NCBI GenBank assembly: GCA_017165825.1
Contig: CM029369.1
Location: 157,403-221,402 of the forward strand
DNA from: Hepsetus odoe
Lineage: Eukaryota; Chordata; Actinopteri; Characiformes; Hepsetidae
Direction of reading: 5' to 3'
DNA: 64,000 nt
Positions 1 through 11,475 of this stretch are shown piece after piece. Positions within the stretch are counted from its first letter, which is position 1; each line of letters opens with the position of its first letter. Made by a program: the position numbers and the translations under genes. The notes beneath the pieces are model-generated. The model did not search any database. It had not been told where the DNA came from and was given only the letters and a program-made list of their open reading frames with translations.

Positions 1-1110
1 CTGGACCTGTGGGTTTTCTGTGTTTCAACTTCCTCAGCTGACACTGGTGACCTGGCCAGTTCTGTGATGGAGAGACTATCGTGAGTGGAGATGGTTTCTG
101 ATGAGTGGGGTAGCAGGAGGGGGCAGTAGAGTCCCTGTGGTGTAGAGAAGGAAAAGATAAAGATAAAAGGGGGATACGTGAGCTGATATCCTGGTGGGGT
201 TGGGCAGAGAGGTGTGAAGGGAGGTGCTGGAGTTTGGTAGGAGGTGTGGAAGGGGGCACTGGCATGTGATGAGCTTTGATGGTTGAGTGAGGGGCAGATT
301 CCTGAGTCAAACCTGTTGAAGAACAGATTTAGACTATTAGCCAAGTCCTTATCTCCAGACTTGGGCCTCCCGGCTACTGCTCCTAACCAGTAATGCGTTC
401 AGTCCCCACACTCATATCACATATTTATTGTTGTAAACTTAAACAACTGATGTTGTTTAGTTTGAGCTGCTCCTCCAGCCTCTCCCTCTGTATCTGTCCT
501 CCTCCCATTTTCAGCTCCTTCTGAGCTTTTCTCATTGCCTCCTTATCTCCTGATCTGAAGGCTCTTGATATCTGCTTCAGCAGAGTTCTCAGGATCAGGG
601 GTCACATGGTTTATTACTGGAGTAACACCGCACTCTCCTGGCTCTTCTGGTACAGTGTTATCCACACAGGCTGTGATGAAGGCCATGCAGACTGTTGGTT
701 GTCGATGTCCTTCTCCATGTGGGCCACAGCTCCCAGTCTGTGGTTTCAAACAGTCCCTGAGTGCTATGCTAGACTTCATCAGACCATCCTCTCACATACC
801 TCGAGTGGGGGGTTGATTGCATACTAGAGGTATGTAAGAGGAAACCAGATGGACCAGGTTATGGTCCAGGTTCCCAGTGAGGGAGGGTGATACCTGCATG
901 CATCCTTAGCGTTTATATACAGTAAGTCCAAATGTCCTGTCCATGTGTCCACATACTGGGTGAGAGTAGGCAGAGTGGGAGGACAAGGAGACATGATTAA
1001 AATCACTAGAAATCAGGAGGAAGGCTTGGGGGATGTGCTTTCTGCAATTGAGACACAACTGTGTGTATGGTTTCTCACAAGCTGCTACAGATCCATGTCA
1101 TGGATGTAAA
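1..1110 (-). mobile_element. Rex1-type LINE fragment (endonuclease end and linker)
   Basis: Minus-strand translation gives, in order, the end of an apurinic-type endonuclease domain (824-1006, LTQYVD then LDLLYINAKDA), a VDNTVP block (543-779), an AFRSGDKEAMRKAQKEL-like linker (about 440-570) and an LNLFFNRFD block near 300-360. This order and these motifs fit the fish Rex1 LINE, whose reverse transcriptase with the SSAFNTI motif occurs elsewhere in this window. Frameshifts and stops break the frame, so it is dead. The left side is cut by the window edge. Confidence 0.7.
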
Positions 1111-1934
1111 CAGTTATCGCGGGAGATTTATAGAATTTGCGCCGTGGCAGATAGTACGGTTGGATGCTAACCGCTAATAGCTCCACGTCCTGTGTACAGC
1201 ACTGCTCCTTAACGGTGATGTGCCCTTGGTTACACCATCTCTCGCTCACATACATCACGCATCCCCGCCTTCCTTCACTGCCCCCTTCGCTCCAGTCCGC
1301 TTCACCAGGGTGGAATCTCGTACAGCAGCTGAGAGAGTCTGGAGTGAGGTGTGTCAGCCAGGACCTTAGTTGAAGCCATCATGCTGACCTCCCGTACTCT
1401 CTCTGAGCCTGGTGAGCGCGTTAGTCTACTTCTCCATCTTGTTAGAGAGATCTGACATAATTCTATGATGACCGAGGGTACATGGTTTGCAAATTAGCTC
1501 TTCCTCTCCCAGTGTTTCACCCCAGCTCTGCAGCCCCGTTAATTGCAGCACAGTTGTTAATATTGATATTTTCAACTGTTGTAAGTGTTTGAATGTAGTA
1601 CAAGTGTTAATATCCTCACATTCCATATTTGAATGCAGTAGTTAATATTTTCCCTTTCTGAGAGTATCTGAATGCAGTAGAGATGTTATTCTTTATATTT
1701 TCATCCACTGTGAGTGTTTGCATTACAGTTATCTAAATTTTCTCACTTACAAATGGTTGCATATACATGGTGCTGTATTATAGATTACAGTCAATACAAA
1801 TGTTGAGAATTCTCATTAGGTGATTTGTTGTGTGATTAGGCCTGTGTTCTGGTATTTTAACACTAGCATAATGCAGGTACTTGGAGACCCAAATCTTTTT
1901 TGGAGGTTTGTACTCAGTGTAAAAAGTTTGAGGA
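1111..1934. other. No gene seen; short degenerate repeat
   Basis: I see no gene. Between about 1585 and 1720 a GAATGCAGTA-like motif followed by GTTAAT recurs about three times at roughly 40-base spacing, a decayed tandem repeat. The rest is AT-rich unique-looking sequence. Confidence 0.5.
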
Positions 1935-2130
1935 TCACTGGTCTAGAGGCTGATACTCGCCTACAAACCAAGAGGTTGCAGGTTCAGATCCCACCTCCAG
2001 AACCTCACTGGGTTCCTGAGGAACCCTGAACCCCAAGCTGCTCCAGAGACCGTCCCTGATCAGGAGCGCTGGATCGCCGCCTGAAAAGAGCATCATGCCA
2101 TACATTTCATTAAATGTAATAAACGTAAAT
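1935..2130 (+). mobile_element. Old SINE-T1 copy (tRNA-headed)
   Basis: The head has a B-box-like GGTTCAGATCCCACC, followed by the ACTGGGTTCCTGAGGAACC and CTGAACCCC body of the T1 family. The 3' part is diverged but ends with ATTAAATGTAATAAACGTAAATG, like the TAAATG tail of other copies. Confidence 0.6.
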
Positions 2131-2229
2131 GAAATTCTTCAAATTAATGAAGAAACTTTAACATAATGAAAAACTAAAAGTAGTCAAGAAAAAAAACACA
2201 CATAAGCGTCACTCCAAACATTTCCATCA

Positions 2230-2255
2230 GGACAGAAGAGAGTCCTCTTCTGTCC
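2230..2255. repeat. Perfect 10-bp inverted repeat
   Basis: GGACAGAAGA at 2230-2239 and its exact reverse complement TCTTCTGTCC at 2246-2255 are separated by six bases. It could form a small hairpin. No gene context gives it a role. Confidence 0.6.
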
Positions 2256-3084
2256 AGGTGCTCTTCTCTTCAGGAGAGGAGAACAGGAGCTGCTGGAGAG
2301 TGAACTGGAGTGTTGCACAGCAGTGTTTCCACTTAACTCCACAAACGGCTCTGACAGGTAGAACCTCAGGAGCAGCTGAGGAACCCTGAGACCTGCCCTG
2401 CTCCGGGAGATTTATTTCACTCTCACTTGTCTCACCTTCTGAACACCACAGTGAGAGGAAGACTCGGTCTGGCTCACTGTGTGTGAGAAAATATCTCGCT
2501 CAAGTGTGTTTCAGTTTTAAACAAGCAGAACAAACCAGCGCCAACCTGCTTCTGGAGAACATTCTGGAGGTGTTTCAGAAACACTTTAACCCATTTTCAC
2601 TGGACATCTGCGCTGCACGGTTACGCGGGAAAGGAAAGGACCAACTACTCTACAATGCAACTGACAAAATAGTTGTGTTTAGTATTATAAAGATGTCTCT
2701 GCTTCTCTAGCTTTCATCCATCAAATCTGAATCAAAAGTTGGACAACAGCTGAAGTGTTTTCCGTGTGGTGCTTTACTTAAACCGGAGTTGAAGAAAATC
2801 TAAAAACTTGATGGTTTTTCAGGAGACCACAACGAAATTAAAAGACAGGAGCCTCAAAGAAAAGAAATAGAAAAGGAAAGACTAGGCGTGAGGTTCTGAT
2901 TTAAAACTTGTGTGTTGCTTGGGACCAAGAAAAGCCAGATTATACTCTTCCAGTGAAATATTAATATCCAACCATCCCCCCAAAACTAATTAACTCCAAT
3001 TAAATGAATCTGGAGGTCCGGCAGCCGCAGAAGGACCCAAAAAAACAAAAACAAAAAAGAACTCTGCATGCTGGGAAATGTAGT
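2256..3084. other. No gene seen
   Basis: There is a short open frame at 2483-2710 with no recognisable domain. The rest is A-rich unique-looking sequence. Confidence 0.4.
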
Positions 3085-3197
3085 TTTTATCGACGTGATT
3101 TAGCAGACACTCTTATCCAGAGCGACTTACAGGGCCTGATTACAGGGACAGTCCCCGTGGAGACACTCAGGGTTAAGGGTCTTGGCAACCCTTGACA
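3085..3197 (-). mobile_element. SINE-T1 3' half
   Basis: The plus strand reads TTTAGCAGACACTCTTATCC and AGAGCGACTTACAGGG, then a CAGTCCCCGTGGAGACACTC segment. This is the reverse complement of the T1 tail and body. The tRNA-like head is missing. Confidence 0.7.
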
Positions 3198-3199
3198 GG

Positions 3200-4038
3200 G
3201 TTAATCATGGACTCTGTGAAGCACAAGCATGACCATCCTCTCTGCTCAGCGGGTGGAGATGATGAACGGGAAATTGCCACTAGGCCTCAAGTTTCTGGGC
3301 ACCTACATCTCAGCTGACCTTTCCTGGACTCACTACACAAAAGTTTAGTAAAGAAGGCCTGATAGCGATTATACTTCTGCGTAGTCCTCGTGGAAAACAG
3401 TTGACAGAAGGTTGTCGCTTTCTATCACTTCTTCAGGAGAGTATACTAATATACTCGTTTGGGAGTGTGGCATAATGGAACTCCACAGTTGGAGAACAGG
3501 AAGGCTGCAGGGGTCCAAATGCTGCACAAAAATGATCGGCTGCCCCTTACCCTCCATATCTGAAATATCCATATCTCATTGCTGCAAGAAAATCAAAAGC
3601 CATCATTGAAGATTTCTCACATCCCATCATCTGTTTGAATTGATGTCAGCAGTGCTACAGATCTAATGTCACACATGACAGATTTAAAAACAGTTTTTTC
3701 CTATGGACCATCTGAATCTAAACACTAAAATCTCCAATAGCGCCCATCTTCCAAATATCACTGAACACACATAATACAGCACTCAAATTCAAGTTAAAAA
3801 TATCTGGTTAAAATGTCTGTGTTACTTTATTGTGTTTGCTTTTTATTTATATATATATATATATATATTTATATTTATACATATGTTTGCTTTTATTTAT
3901 TAATTTATTCATTTATTTACTTCTTTTTTTAAATCTATTTTTTTATCTATCTTTAACTCTATTAAAATAATGTATCAGCGTAGGGGAACTAATTTCACTC
4001 TACATTGTACAATGACAATAAAGTCTATTCTATTCTAT
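3200..4038 (+). mobile_element. Rex1-type LINE 3' end
   Basis: Broken plus-strand translation reads LKFLGTYISADLSWTHYTK, then IGCPLP, then KAIIEDFSHP and DRFKNSFF, the C-terminal order of Rex1 polyproteins. The AT-rich 3' region ends in AATGACAATAAAGTC and an (ATTCT)n-like tail at about 4020-4038. Stops and frameshifts are present. Confidence 0.65.
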
Positions 4039-4039
4039 T

Positions 4040-4145
4040 GCTCAGGGACCCAGTGGTGGTAGTGCCAGAGGGATTTGAACTTGGGACCTCTTGATCCAGA
4101 GGTTTGTAGGCAAGTACCACCACTAGACCACCACCACCACCACTG
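4040..4145 (-). mobile_element. SINE-T1 head fragment
   Basis: The plus strand reads AGGGACCCAGTGGTGGTAG, then GGATTTGAACTTGGGACCTC (reverse of the B box), then AAGTACCACCACTAGACCAC (reverse of the A box region). Confidence 0.65.
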
Positions 4146-4224
4146 TTTTTAACACAAACGCAACAACAACAATAAGATGCGTATTAAGCAAACCATTGAA
4201 CAGTTTACTCACTGAAATAATTCT

Positions 4225-4300
4225 GCACAATTCAATTTATTCTTGTATAGCGCCTTTTACAACAAAGTTGCCCCAAGGCACTTTACATTGATAACAGGTT
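4225..4300 (-). mobile_element. LINE 3'-terminal scrap
   Basis: The TTTATTCTTGTATAGCGCC, TTTTACAACAAAG and CAAGGCACTTTACATTGA string is the reverse complement of the 3' end of the LINE inserted at 13581-14335. Confidence 0.65.
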
Positions 4301-4574
4301 GGCAATAACACCAGAAAAATTAAAAAGGATCAAATCTTTTCTTTTGGCTGCCTCATTTAGGGGTCACTTACAGCGGATAGACAGATAGATAGATAAATAG
4401 ATTAGACCTGGGGTGTCCAAACTTTTATCACCGAGAGCCATATGTGTAAAATACACAAACAGCCGGGCCCCTCCCTCCAGGTGAAGTCCACATCGCCTCA
4501 CCTGGTTTACTGAAGTAAACTAAATCAGCCTGCAACACTGCTTTTCATGAATGGGATTTTTATTTTTTTGCTTT

Positions 4575-4575
4575 T

Positions 4576-4611
<36 letters not shown>

Positions 4612-5935
4612 AATTTTTATTTATATAGCTCAACTCCAAGGTCACTTTAATAGAGTGAGCAAGTAAAAAAACAAAAAATAAAAATACAGTTACATAAACA
4701 CAAAGACAGAAAACAAACAGCAGAATAAGGAAATTAAGAACTGAAGTTCTGAGAAGTGGAATAGCACAAACTGAATAGATATGTTTTAACTGAAGTTAGC
4801 AGGATAGCGAGACATTAAGCGAGGTTTTGAGGGAATTCCAGAGATTAGGGCAGCAACACTAAATGATCTACTCCCCCCATGGAAGCCAACCTGAATTTTA
4901 GGAACTGAGAGTAACTCTGTGCCGAGGAGCTAAGTGAGCGTGGTGGAGTGTAAGTGAATGAGTAAATCAGTGAGGCGAAGGAGCAGATCCATGAAGGGCT
5001 TAATGTGATCAGAAGCAGCTTGTATTTTCGAATAATATGATATGGCCAGCCAGTGAACTTTGTGGAGAAATGGAGTAATATGTTCAGATTTTGGAGAAGG
5101 TGAGAACATCGAGCTGCAGAGTTTTGCACGACTGAGCCTGGGCTAATGTTCTAGTTGGAGACCAAAGAGAAGAGCATTGCAGTAATCGACGTGGACGTTA
5201 TAAAAGCATGAATACATTTCTGCATCCTTCAATGAAAGATGATGAGCTGGAGACGTGAGATGTTTCTGAGGTGAAAGAAAGCATTTTTCACAACTGTATT
5301 AATGTGAGATTCAAATGACAGAGTGGGATCGAATATAACGCCCACATTCCGGACAGTGGGTGAGGCGTAATAAGATTTTCAATGGATAAACTGAAATTTT
5401 GTAGTTTAGGGGTGATGAGGAAATTTGAGCCAACTAATAAAAAGTTCTGTTTTATTGTATGATTGGAGAAAGTTAGAGGTGAGCCATAGTTTTATAAGCC
5501 ATGAATATATCGCTCAGAGGGAAGGGGGTGGAGCGCGAAATGGAGGTGGTAATGTAGATTTGGGTATCGTCGGCATAGCAATGAAAACTGAAGCCATGGT
5601 TTCTAACAATATGAAAGAGAGGAAGAATATAAATTAAGAATAACATGGGTCCAAGAACAGATCCTGAGGGACACCCTGTTTAACTGGAGCAGGAGATGAT
5701 CTGCTGTTATGGAGGTCTATCAGTGAGATAAGACGAGAACCAAGAAAGAACGCAATCGAGAGCCCAATGGCTGAAAGGCGGAAAGAAGGATATTACAGGA
5801 TTGACAGTGTCAAAGGCAGAGCTTAGATCCAAGAGAAGGGGAGGATACTGAGGGAACCAGAGTCAGCACTGAGTAAAAGGTCATTGATGAGCCTTAGCAG
5901 GGCAGTCTCTGCGCTGTGGAATTGACGGAAACCTG
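4575..5935 (-). mobile_element. L2-type LINE, 3' half
   Basis: Minus-strand translation from 5935 downward gives FRQFHSAETALLRLIND and LLLSADSGS, then an AFDTVN-like motif A (about 5790-5810), GVPQGSVLGP (about 5655-5685) and YADDTQ (about 5566-5583), the reverse transcriptase order of L2-clade LINEs. The frame is broken by stops. The far end is an (AAT)n tract at 4577-4610, probably the 3' tail. The sequence resumes at 10265 after the LTR element. Confidence 0.8.
4577..4610. repeat. (AAT)n microsatellite
   Basis: About ten uninterrupted AAT units lie at the presumed 3' end of the L2 copy. Confidence 0.85.
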
Positions 5936-6275
5936 TGTAACGGTGGCGTGGTACCGGAGGGACGTCAGTTCCCGGAAGCCAGGAGTTCCAACAGAAGTTT
6001 ATTGCAGTGGACAAACACACAACAGCCATGAATTCAAGCCTGCAGTCTCACGCAGGATGACTATGACTAAGGACTATGACTATGACTATGACTAAAAACA
6101 GACAGACAGACAGCACCACCATTACACACATAGGTTTAACTCCACGACGAGTCACAAGCCTGTTCTGACTCCATCGGGCCAATAGTCAGGCCCCAATGAT
6201 GGCACTGACTGCAGGGCTCAGGTGTGCGTAGGTCAGAACAGAGCGCCTCAGCTGGCCCAATCCTAACACACGTGG
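5936..6275 (-). repeat. LTR (3' LTR in element sense)
   Basis: It shares with the 9811 copy the TGTAACGGTGG start, the CAACAGAAGTTTATTGC polyadenylation region, the GACTATGACTA simple repeat, the GACAGACAGACAG run and the CCTAACACACGTG end. It is shorter and more decayed than its partner. Confidence 0.8.
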
Positions 6276-8689
6276 ATGGTGAACCTCAAGGGCGTCTCAA
6301 GTGCTCCGAACGTGAAATGAATCCTCAGGGGGGAGGCACAAACAACAATACAAAAGTCCCTAGTCGGGACACACGGTCAGGTCCATAGAAAACAAAAAAA
6401 AAACCATCAAAGGACCCTCCACTCAGTTATGTCGGGCAGCTGGTGGTGGTGAGGGGAATCCCAGCAGTCTGGCCCCACCTTTTGACCGGTGCCTGACCTG
6501 GCTTCCCCAGACGCCCTGGAGGCTTTGGCTCTGACCTCCATGGAACCCCTGACTCAACAGGACTCTGGAAAGGGAGCTACACAGAGACGCTATAGGGCTT
6601 ACAGAGGAAGTTCATCACCGAGTCTAAGCTTTCTGCCATAACCCCTGTCAGTCGGGTTCCGTGCGCGCTTCTCTCGACCCTCATGCCGGTTCTGGTCCGC
6701 TCCCTGAACTGATTCGTACAGGTTCTTGCCCTTTCCTTGTCTGGTCATACTTCCTGGTCACTAGCCCGGCGTACGCAGGCAACCCAGCTTCTGGTTTCAC
6801 GTTGAGGAGTTCCCTCGTGGCTTCCTCTCCAAACGCCACCTTGTTCTGCTCTGTTGAGTTGGCGTGGGCAGCCGGCGTTAGGGGCCTGAAGGCAGCTGCT
6901 CCTTCTGCATTCAAGTACCCGCTTCTCCGCTGACTGTTCTCCGGATGCTTGTTTCGGCGGTTTCCTCTGGGTTCCAGCAGGCACTGGTGTCGAGAAGAGA
7001 GTAGAGATTCGATGAGGCCACCCATCTTCCATACTCTCTGACCTGGTTTTCAGCTGGTGAGCTTAAGGCCTCATAACGGCCTCTCTCCCAGGTCAGCCTG
7101 CAGAGCCGGCTGTTGTGGTCCTGCACCTGTCTCAGCTCTGTCCTGCACTGATGCAATTGCCCTCCACAGGCTATTTTAGCCTCCAGCCTCCTGGAGTGGT
7201 TGGAGTCTCAACTCTCCGTGTTATCCGGCCTACGACATCTGGTTTCCTCTGTTCCCACCCTTCTCCCCAGTCCTCTTTGGGAAACTTCACAGTGTGTATC
7301 TGAATCGGCTGACCTCTCTGCCTCTCTGAACTGGCTGTTCCTTCCGTGATGCTCACCTTTACTTATTTTAAAGTCTCCTCTTTTTCCTTCCTCCGGTCCT
7401 TCGAGACCGTATGCTCACCTGTGGCATGGCGGTTCCCCGGTCAGCTGATGGTAGAGTCCTGTCAGCAACTCCTCCTGTTCAGCAAACCTAACATTACTGC
7501 AGCTGATCTGCTCACCTCCCAGGTGGGACTGGATTGTCCTCACCTCTCTGTGCCATTAATGCCCATCCGGTCACCGGTTCCACCTCAATTGACTTCTGCA
7601 AGCACTTCACCGCATGTTTACGCCTTTGACAATTCTGTCCTTGTTGAAGTCCCGTCTCCACCTTCCAACTCTCCTCTGACGCACCACCTGTTGCCCAGCG
7701 CGCCTCTGAAGACAAGACCCTGCCGGGTGCACTCTCCAACAGCCTGAATGATTTTACAGCAGCTTTTGTTCATAGCATTACCACTCTTTCGCACTCAAAT
7801 AACCTCTAAAAGCTGCCTGATGCGTGACGGGCTGATTCTCTCTAACACCTGAAATCTTTTCATGTTCGCTTGCCCCTGATGGTGGACCAAAATATTCGAA
7901 TGAAGATGGCTGACCTCCTTATGCCTGTACTTTGTTACCCCTGTGTCTTCTGAACGCAGCCTGAATCAGGAAGCGGCCTGATGGTGCAGGATCACAGCCC
8001 TCTGACCTCTGACCCTGAAGCAGGTTTTCAGAACATTGCAGCCGGAGCGCAATGTCAAAAACTCCTCTCTCTGTTTTCTGGCTCACGGTGAAATGATAAT
8101 TTCAGCTGGATTGCAACAACAGTCTGCTTGATGTGGCAGCATCGTGTCCCGAGCCCAGTGTGCCCTGTAAGCCCTTTGTATGACCGTGGCAGCCTGGTGC
8201 TTCAGTTTCAGAGTCTGTCTGGTCCTCATCCCTCGGAATGCAGCTTGTGAACAACACAGCTCCTTTTTTCTCCTTCAAAGACTTAATTTCTTGCTCATAC
8301 TCTTACTAGCTCTTATAATATCGCTGAACAGTCTTGGCTGCCTGCTGGTAGCTTCAGGTAGTAATTTCTTCTGTTTATGTACTTCACCTGTGCCCTGAAT
8401 GGTTACAGCAGCCTCATGTTCACCCTCCTTGCAATCTAACTTTCCTTTTAAACTTGCCACTAACCTGGAGCTGCTCCTTCTCTGCTTTCTGTGTAGCAGA
8501 TGGCTTCATGGAGCTGGGTTTGGGGGTTGACTTCTTGATGCCGCTTCCTTTTGGCGAAGGGCCTCCTTGGTCGACCTCCCGGCTATGCCAGGGATGCAGG
8601 AAGTGGCTCCACCCTCCTCCTGCTCTCGCGCCCGAACTGCCTCTTGCCATTGCTCGCCGTTGCGGTGGCCTTCTTTGCATTCCTCTGGT
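6276..8689 (-). other. LTR element interior, decayed coding-like sequence
   Basis: Several overlapping minus-strand frames (6681-7025, 6745-7032, 6911-7156, 8420-8680) contain charged, coiled-coil-like stretches such as RTELRQVQDHNSRLCR. They shift frame into one another, as expected of a decayed single ORF. I do not recognise a gag, protease, RT or integrase signature. No host gene is evident. Confidence 0.4.
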
Positions 8690-9530
8690 GGACGCCCGCA
8701 GTCACGCGGCGCGCCGGGTGGGCGGTGTGCTACGCGGTGGCGTGCGGTGGGCGCCAGGTTGGTGTGTGGGCGGCGCTGGGCGCGCGGGTGTTGGCGCATG
8801 GCGCAGCGGTGGGCGCCGCGGCTGGCGCTGGTGGCGGTGGGCGCTGCGGCTGGCGCGGTGTGCGCACTGTGTGCTAGCATGCACATGAAAGGCGCACAAC
8901 CTTCTTGTGGTGATTCGCTGGTCGTGTTCTCACATCGCCATGCGCGCTTTCTCCACTGGCGGATCAGGTTGCCGAGCGCCGCGGCGTGGTGGGCGCGCGC
9001 ACGCGGTGCGCGCGGGGACGCCGTAGCGCGGCGCGTATGTCGCCAGGTTGCGCGGCGCGGGGACGCCGCCGTCACGTGCGGAGCGAGCGTGGTTGCCACG
9101 CGGCGGAGCGGTGAGCGCTGCGGCGTCGCAAGCAGGGAGGGTGAGCGCCAGGCTGTCGCTAAGCGGCGGCACACAGAGCATCGGGGCTGTCGCCAGAACA
9201 CGGAAAGGCGCATGCTACCAACCCTTTGTGGTGATTTGCGCTGGCGTGTTCGCTAGCAGCTGCACGCTGGCGCCTCTGGCGGACGCGTTGGCTGGCGCTA
9301 CGCGCTCGCACTTTCTGGCGCTGAATTCCGCGACTGGGCTGGGCAGGCGCCGTTGGCTTGCGGAGTTTCCAAGGCTGAGGTGCTTTCGCGCGTGTTGGCG
9401 TCATGCTTCTGCACAACGCCAGCCGCCAACGGCCCCCACTCTTCCATGTCGCAGACGGAAACGGAATAACACGTGGCCTAGCGCCGCTGGAGATAGCGCC
9501 AGGTTCTGCTGGCGGGAGCCTGCATCCGGA
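8690..9530. other. GC- and CpG-rich block inside the LTR element
   Basis: Base composition jumps to strongly G+C-rich with many CpG and GGCGC runs, unlike the AT-rich surroundings. A partial internal duplication is visible: TTGTGGTGATT followed by a GCTGG-CGTGTTC string at about 8903-8931 recurs at about 9226-9251. Long overlapping frames in all phases are a composition effect. Confidence 0.6.
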
Positions 9531-9607
9531 GACAGTTAACCGATCTGGGCGCGGCTCGATCAAGGATGATATTTAGTGAGCAGCGACGCCAGACCCGCAG
9601 GGACGCG

Positions 9608-9808
9608 CTAAGCCCTTTGCCGCGGGCCGGGCCGGGTGTCCGCCGCACTCCACTCCTCACCGCCCAGATGCTCGCGGAGGTCTAGGAGAAGTCGCCCCTG
9701 TCCGCAAGACTTTATCAGCTGCAGCGACTGCTCGGATAGCATTGGCCACGCCCACAACACGCACTCCGATCGCCTCGGGTCTGCGATGTCCAGGTACTGG
9801 CGGCTCAT
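9608..9808 (-). CDS. Possible gag-like ORF start of the LTR element
   Basis: A 66-residue minus-strand frame starts at an ATG two bases inside the 5' LTR edge (MSRQYLDIADPRRSE). A frame beginning almost at the LTR boundary is what a retroelement leader ORF could look like, but it ends after 66 codons and I recognise no gag domain. No clear tRNA primer-binding site separates it from the LTR. It may be a decayed N-terminus or chance. Confidence 0.3.
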   Translation of the reverse strand: MSRQYLDIADPRRSECVLWAWPMLSEQSLQLIKSCGQGRLLLDLREHLGGEEWSAADTRPGPRQRA

Positions 9809-9810
9809 TC

Positions 9811-10264
9811 TGTAACGGTGGTGTGGTACCTGGTGGACGCCAGTTCCAGCCAGGAGTTCCCAACAGAAGTTTATTGCTTACAGTGACAAAACACACAACA
9901 AAATAAGGACTCAAGCCTGGCAGTTCCTACGCAGGGGATGACTATGACTATGACTAAGGACTACACTGAGTGACTAAAAACAGACAGACAGACAGAGCTT
10001 CACCCATTACATAGGTTTAATCCCATCTAGATGAGGCTCTGTTCTGACTCATCGGGGCTTAAATAGTCAGCCCCAATGATGCACACCTGCCCGCAGCGGC
10101 TCAGGTGTGCTTAGTCAGAACAGAGCGCCCTCTAGTGTACCCTAAACACCTCCTGTGACATAAACACCTTGTATGTGACCGAGAGCGCCCTCTAGCGTGC
10201 CCAAAACACAACACACGTGACAGAGAGCGCCCTCTAGCGTGCCCAAACCCTAACACACGTGACA
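9811..10264 (-). repeat. LTR (5' LTR in element sense), with amplified module
   Basis: It is the longer LTR (454 bp). A roughly 40-bp module containing GAGCGCCCTCTAG is present three times (10125-10139, 10182-10196 and 10227-10240), against one decayed copy in the other LTR. The minus strand reads CTATTTAAGCCCC (TATA-like, about 10056-10068) and GCAATAAAC (polyadenylation signal near 9877). Confidence 0.8.
10057..10066 (-). promoter_or_regulatory. TATA-like box of the 5' LTR
   Basis: The minus strand reads CTATTTAAGCC, matching the same position in the solo LTR at 26830-27193. The retroelement promoter role is inferred from position. Confidence 0.5.
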
Positions 10265-11475
10265 ACCTGACTGAAACGGCTCATATAGATTGTTAATTAT
10301 TAGATGTTCCTGCAGCTGAGCAGCTACAACCCTTTCAAGGAGCTTTGAGATAAAAGGTAGATTAGAAATAGGTCTGTAGCTGCTCAGATTGCTGGGATCC
10401 AAAGTGTTATTTTTCAAAATAGGTGTAATTGCAGCAGTTTTCAGGCCCAGTGGCACAACACCAGAGGAGAGTGAACAGTTTATAAGATGGGAGATGGAGG
10501 CAGAGATGGCAGACAAACAGGATTTAAGCAGAGAAGTAGGTGCTGGATCAAGGATGGAGGTGGAAGAACTGGTTTTCCTCATTAATTCAGTCACAGAGTT
10601 TGAGTTTGTAAGAGTGAACTTGGTGAAGGGTTGTACTGGGGTTTCTAGGAGAAAGTTACAAGATGGTGGAGGGGTACCAGTGAAAAGTTTATATATCAGA
10701 TCGATTTTGTTTTGAAAAAAATGAAGAAAGGACTCACATGAGTGAGAACCTGAGAGAGAAGGTGCTGGGGGCTGAAGAAGTTTACTCACACTAGTGAACA
10801 GGGCCTTGGGCTTCCAGCTGCTGCTGTTGATGATGGAGGAGAGGTACCGAGAGCGAGCAGTATTAAGGGCAGATCGATATTTTTGCATGTGATCAACATA
10901 CAGCTGAGAGTGCACCGTGAGGCCTGATTTCTTAATCAGCCGTTCAAGTCGCCTCCCAACAGCTTTCATGGACCTTAGTTCAGGGGTGAACCACGGAGAG
11001 GAGTGAGAGGAGGGTACAGCCCTGATTTTGACTGGAGCAAACTTATCTAAAATGGCAGAAATGGAGCGGTTGTATAAATTCAGAATGGCCTCGGGACAGG
11101 AGAGGTTTAAGAAGTTTGAAAGAGGAGATGTAAGCAGGTCAGAGGTGAACCCTTGAATGTCAACAGATTTCAAATTTCTATATGAAACTGTAGATTTTTT
11201 ACACAGATTATCTAAGGTTAGTTCGAAAGCAAATTCGATACAATAGTGATCAGCTATACCAACAGAAGAACAGTTTACAGAAGCGTTTTTAAGTCCAGAT
11301 GAACAGATCAGGTCCAGTATGTGTCCACGTGTATGTGTGGGGAAGTTCACATGCTGAGTGAGATGGAAACATTCAAGAAGGGCCAAAAATTCTGAAGTAG
11401 TTGGAGAGACGGTGTCTACATGAATGTTAAAGTCACCGAGCAGGATGATGTTTTCAGACAGGGCACAGGTAATGC
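10265..11475 (-). mobile_element. L2-type LINE, 5' half (endonuclease end to RT start)
   Basis: The minus-strand frame is open over 10250-11386. It reads from an endonuclease block (LLGDFNIHVD at about 11410-11440, then THTRGHILDLI) through a SSPWFTPELR linker to LDPSNLSSYRPISNLPF and ends in LYEPFQSG at the LTR junction. The RT continues with FRQFHSAETAL at 5935. The motifs fit the L2 clade. The 5' edge near 11475 is approximate. Confidence 0.85.

Larger units (their letters stand above)
5936..10264 (-). mobile_element. LTR retrotransposon, apparently non-autonomous
   Basis: It is bounded by two related direct repeats (5936-6275 and 9811-10264), both starting TGTAACGGTGG on the plus strand and ending in CACGTG-type sequence. 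It is flanked by a perfect 5-bp target duplication ACCTG (5931-5935 and 10265-10269). A TATTTAA box and an AATAAA inside the repeats, read on the minus strand, give the orientation. The 3.5-kb interior has no reverse transcriptase, integrase or protease motif that I can recognise in any frame. It does have broken minus-strand frames and a very GC-rich block. A large non-autonomous element is the best reading; a badly decayed internal region is the alternative. Confidence 0.8.

Noticed and set aside
7346..7747. 133-codon plus-strand frame
   Set aside because: It is antisense to the LTR element interior, has no domain, and is probably a shadow of the decayed minus-strand coding sequence.
8506..9256. 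Long overlapping open frames on both strands (up to 235 codons)
   Set aside because: They lie in the GC-rich block, where stop codons are rare in all frames; Arg/Ala-rich products without domains.
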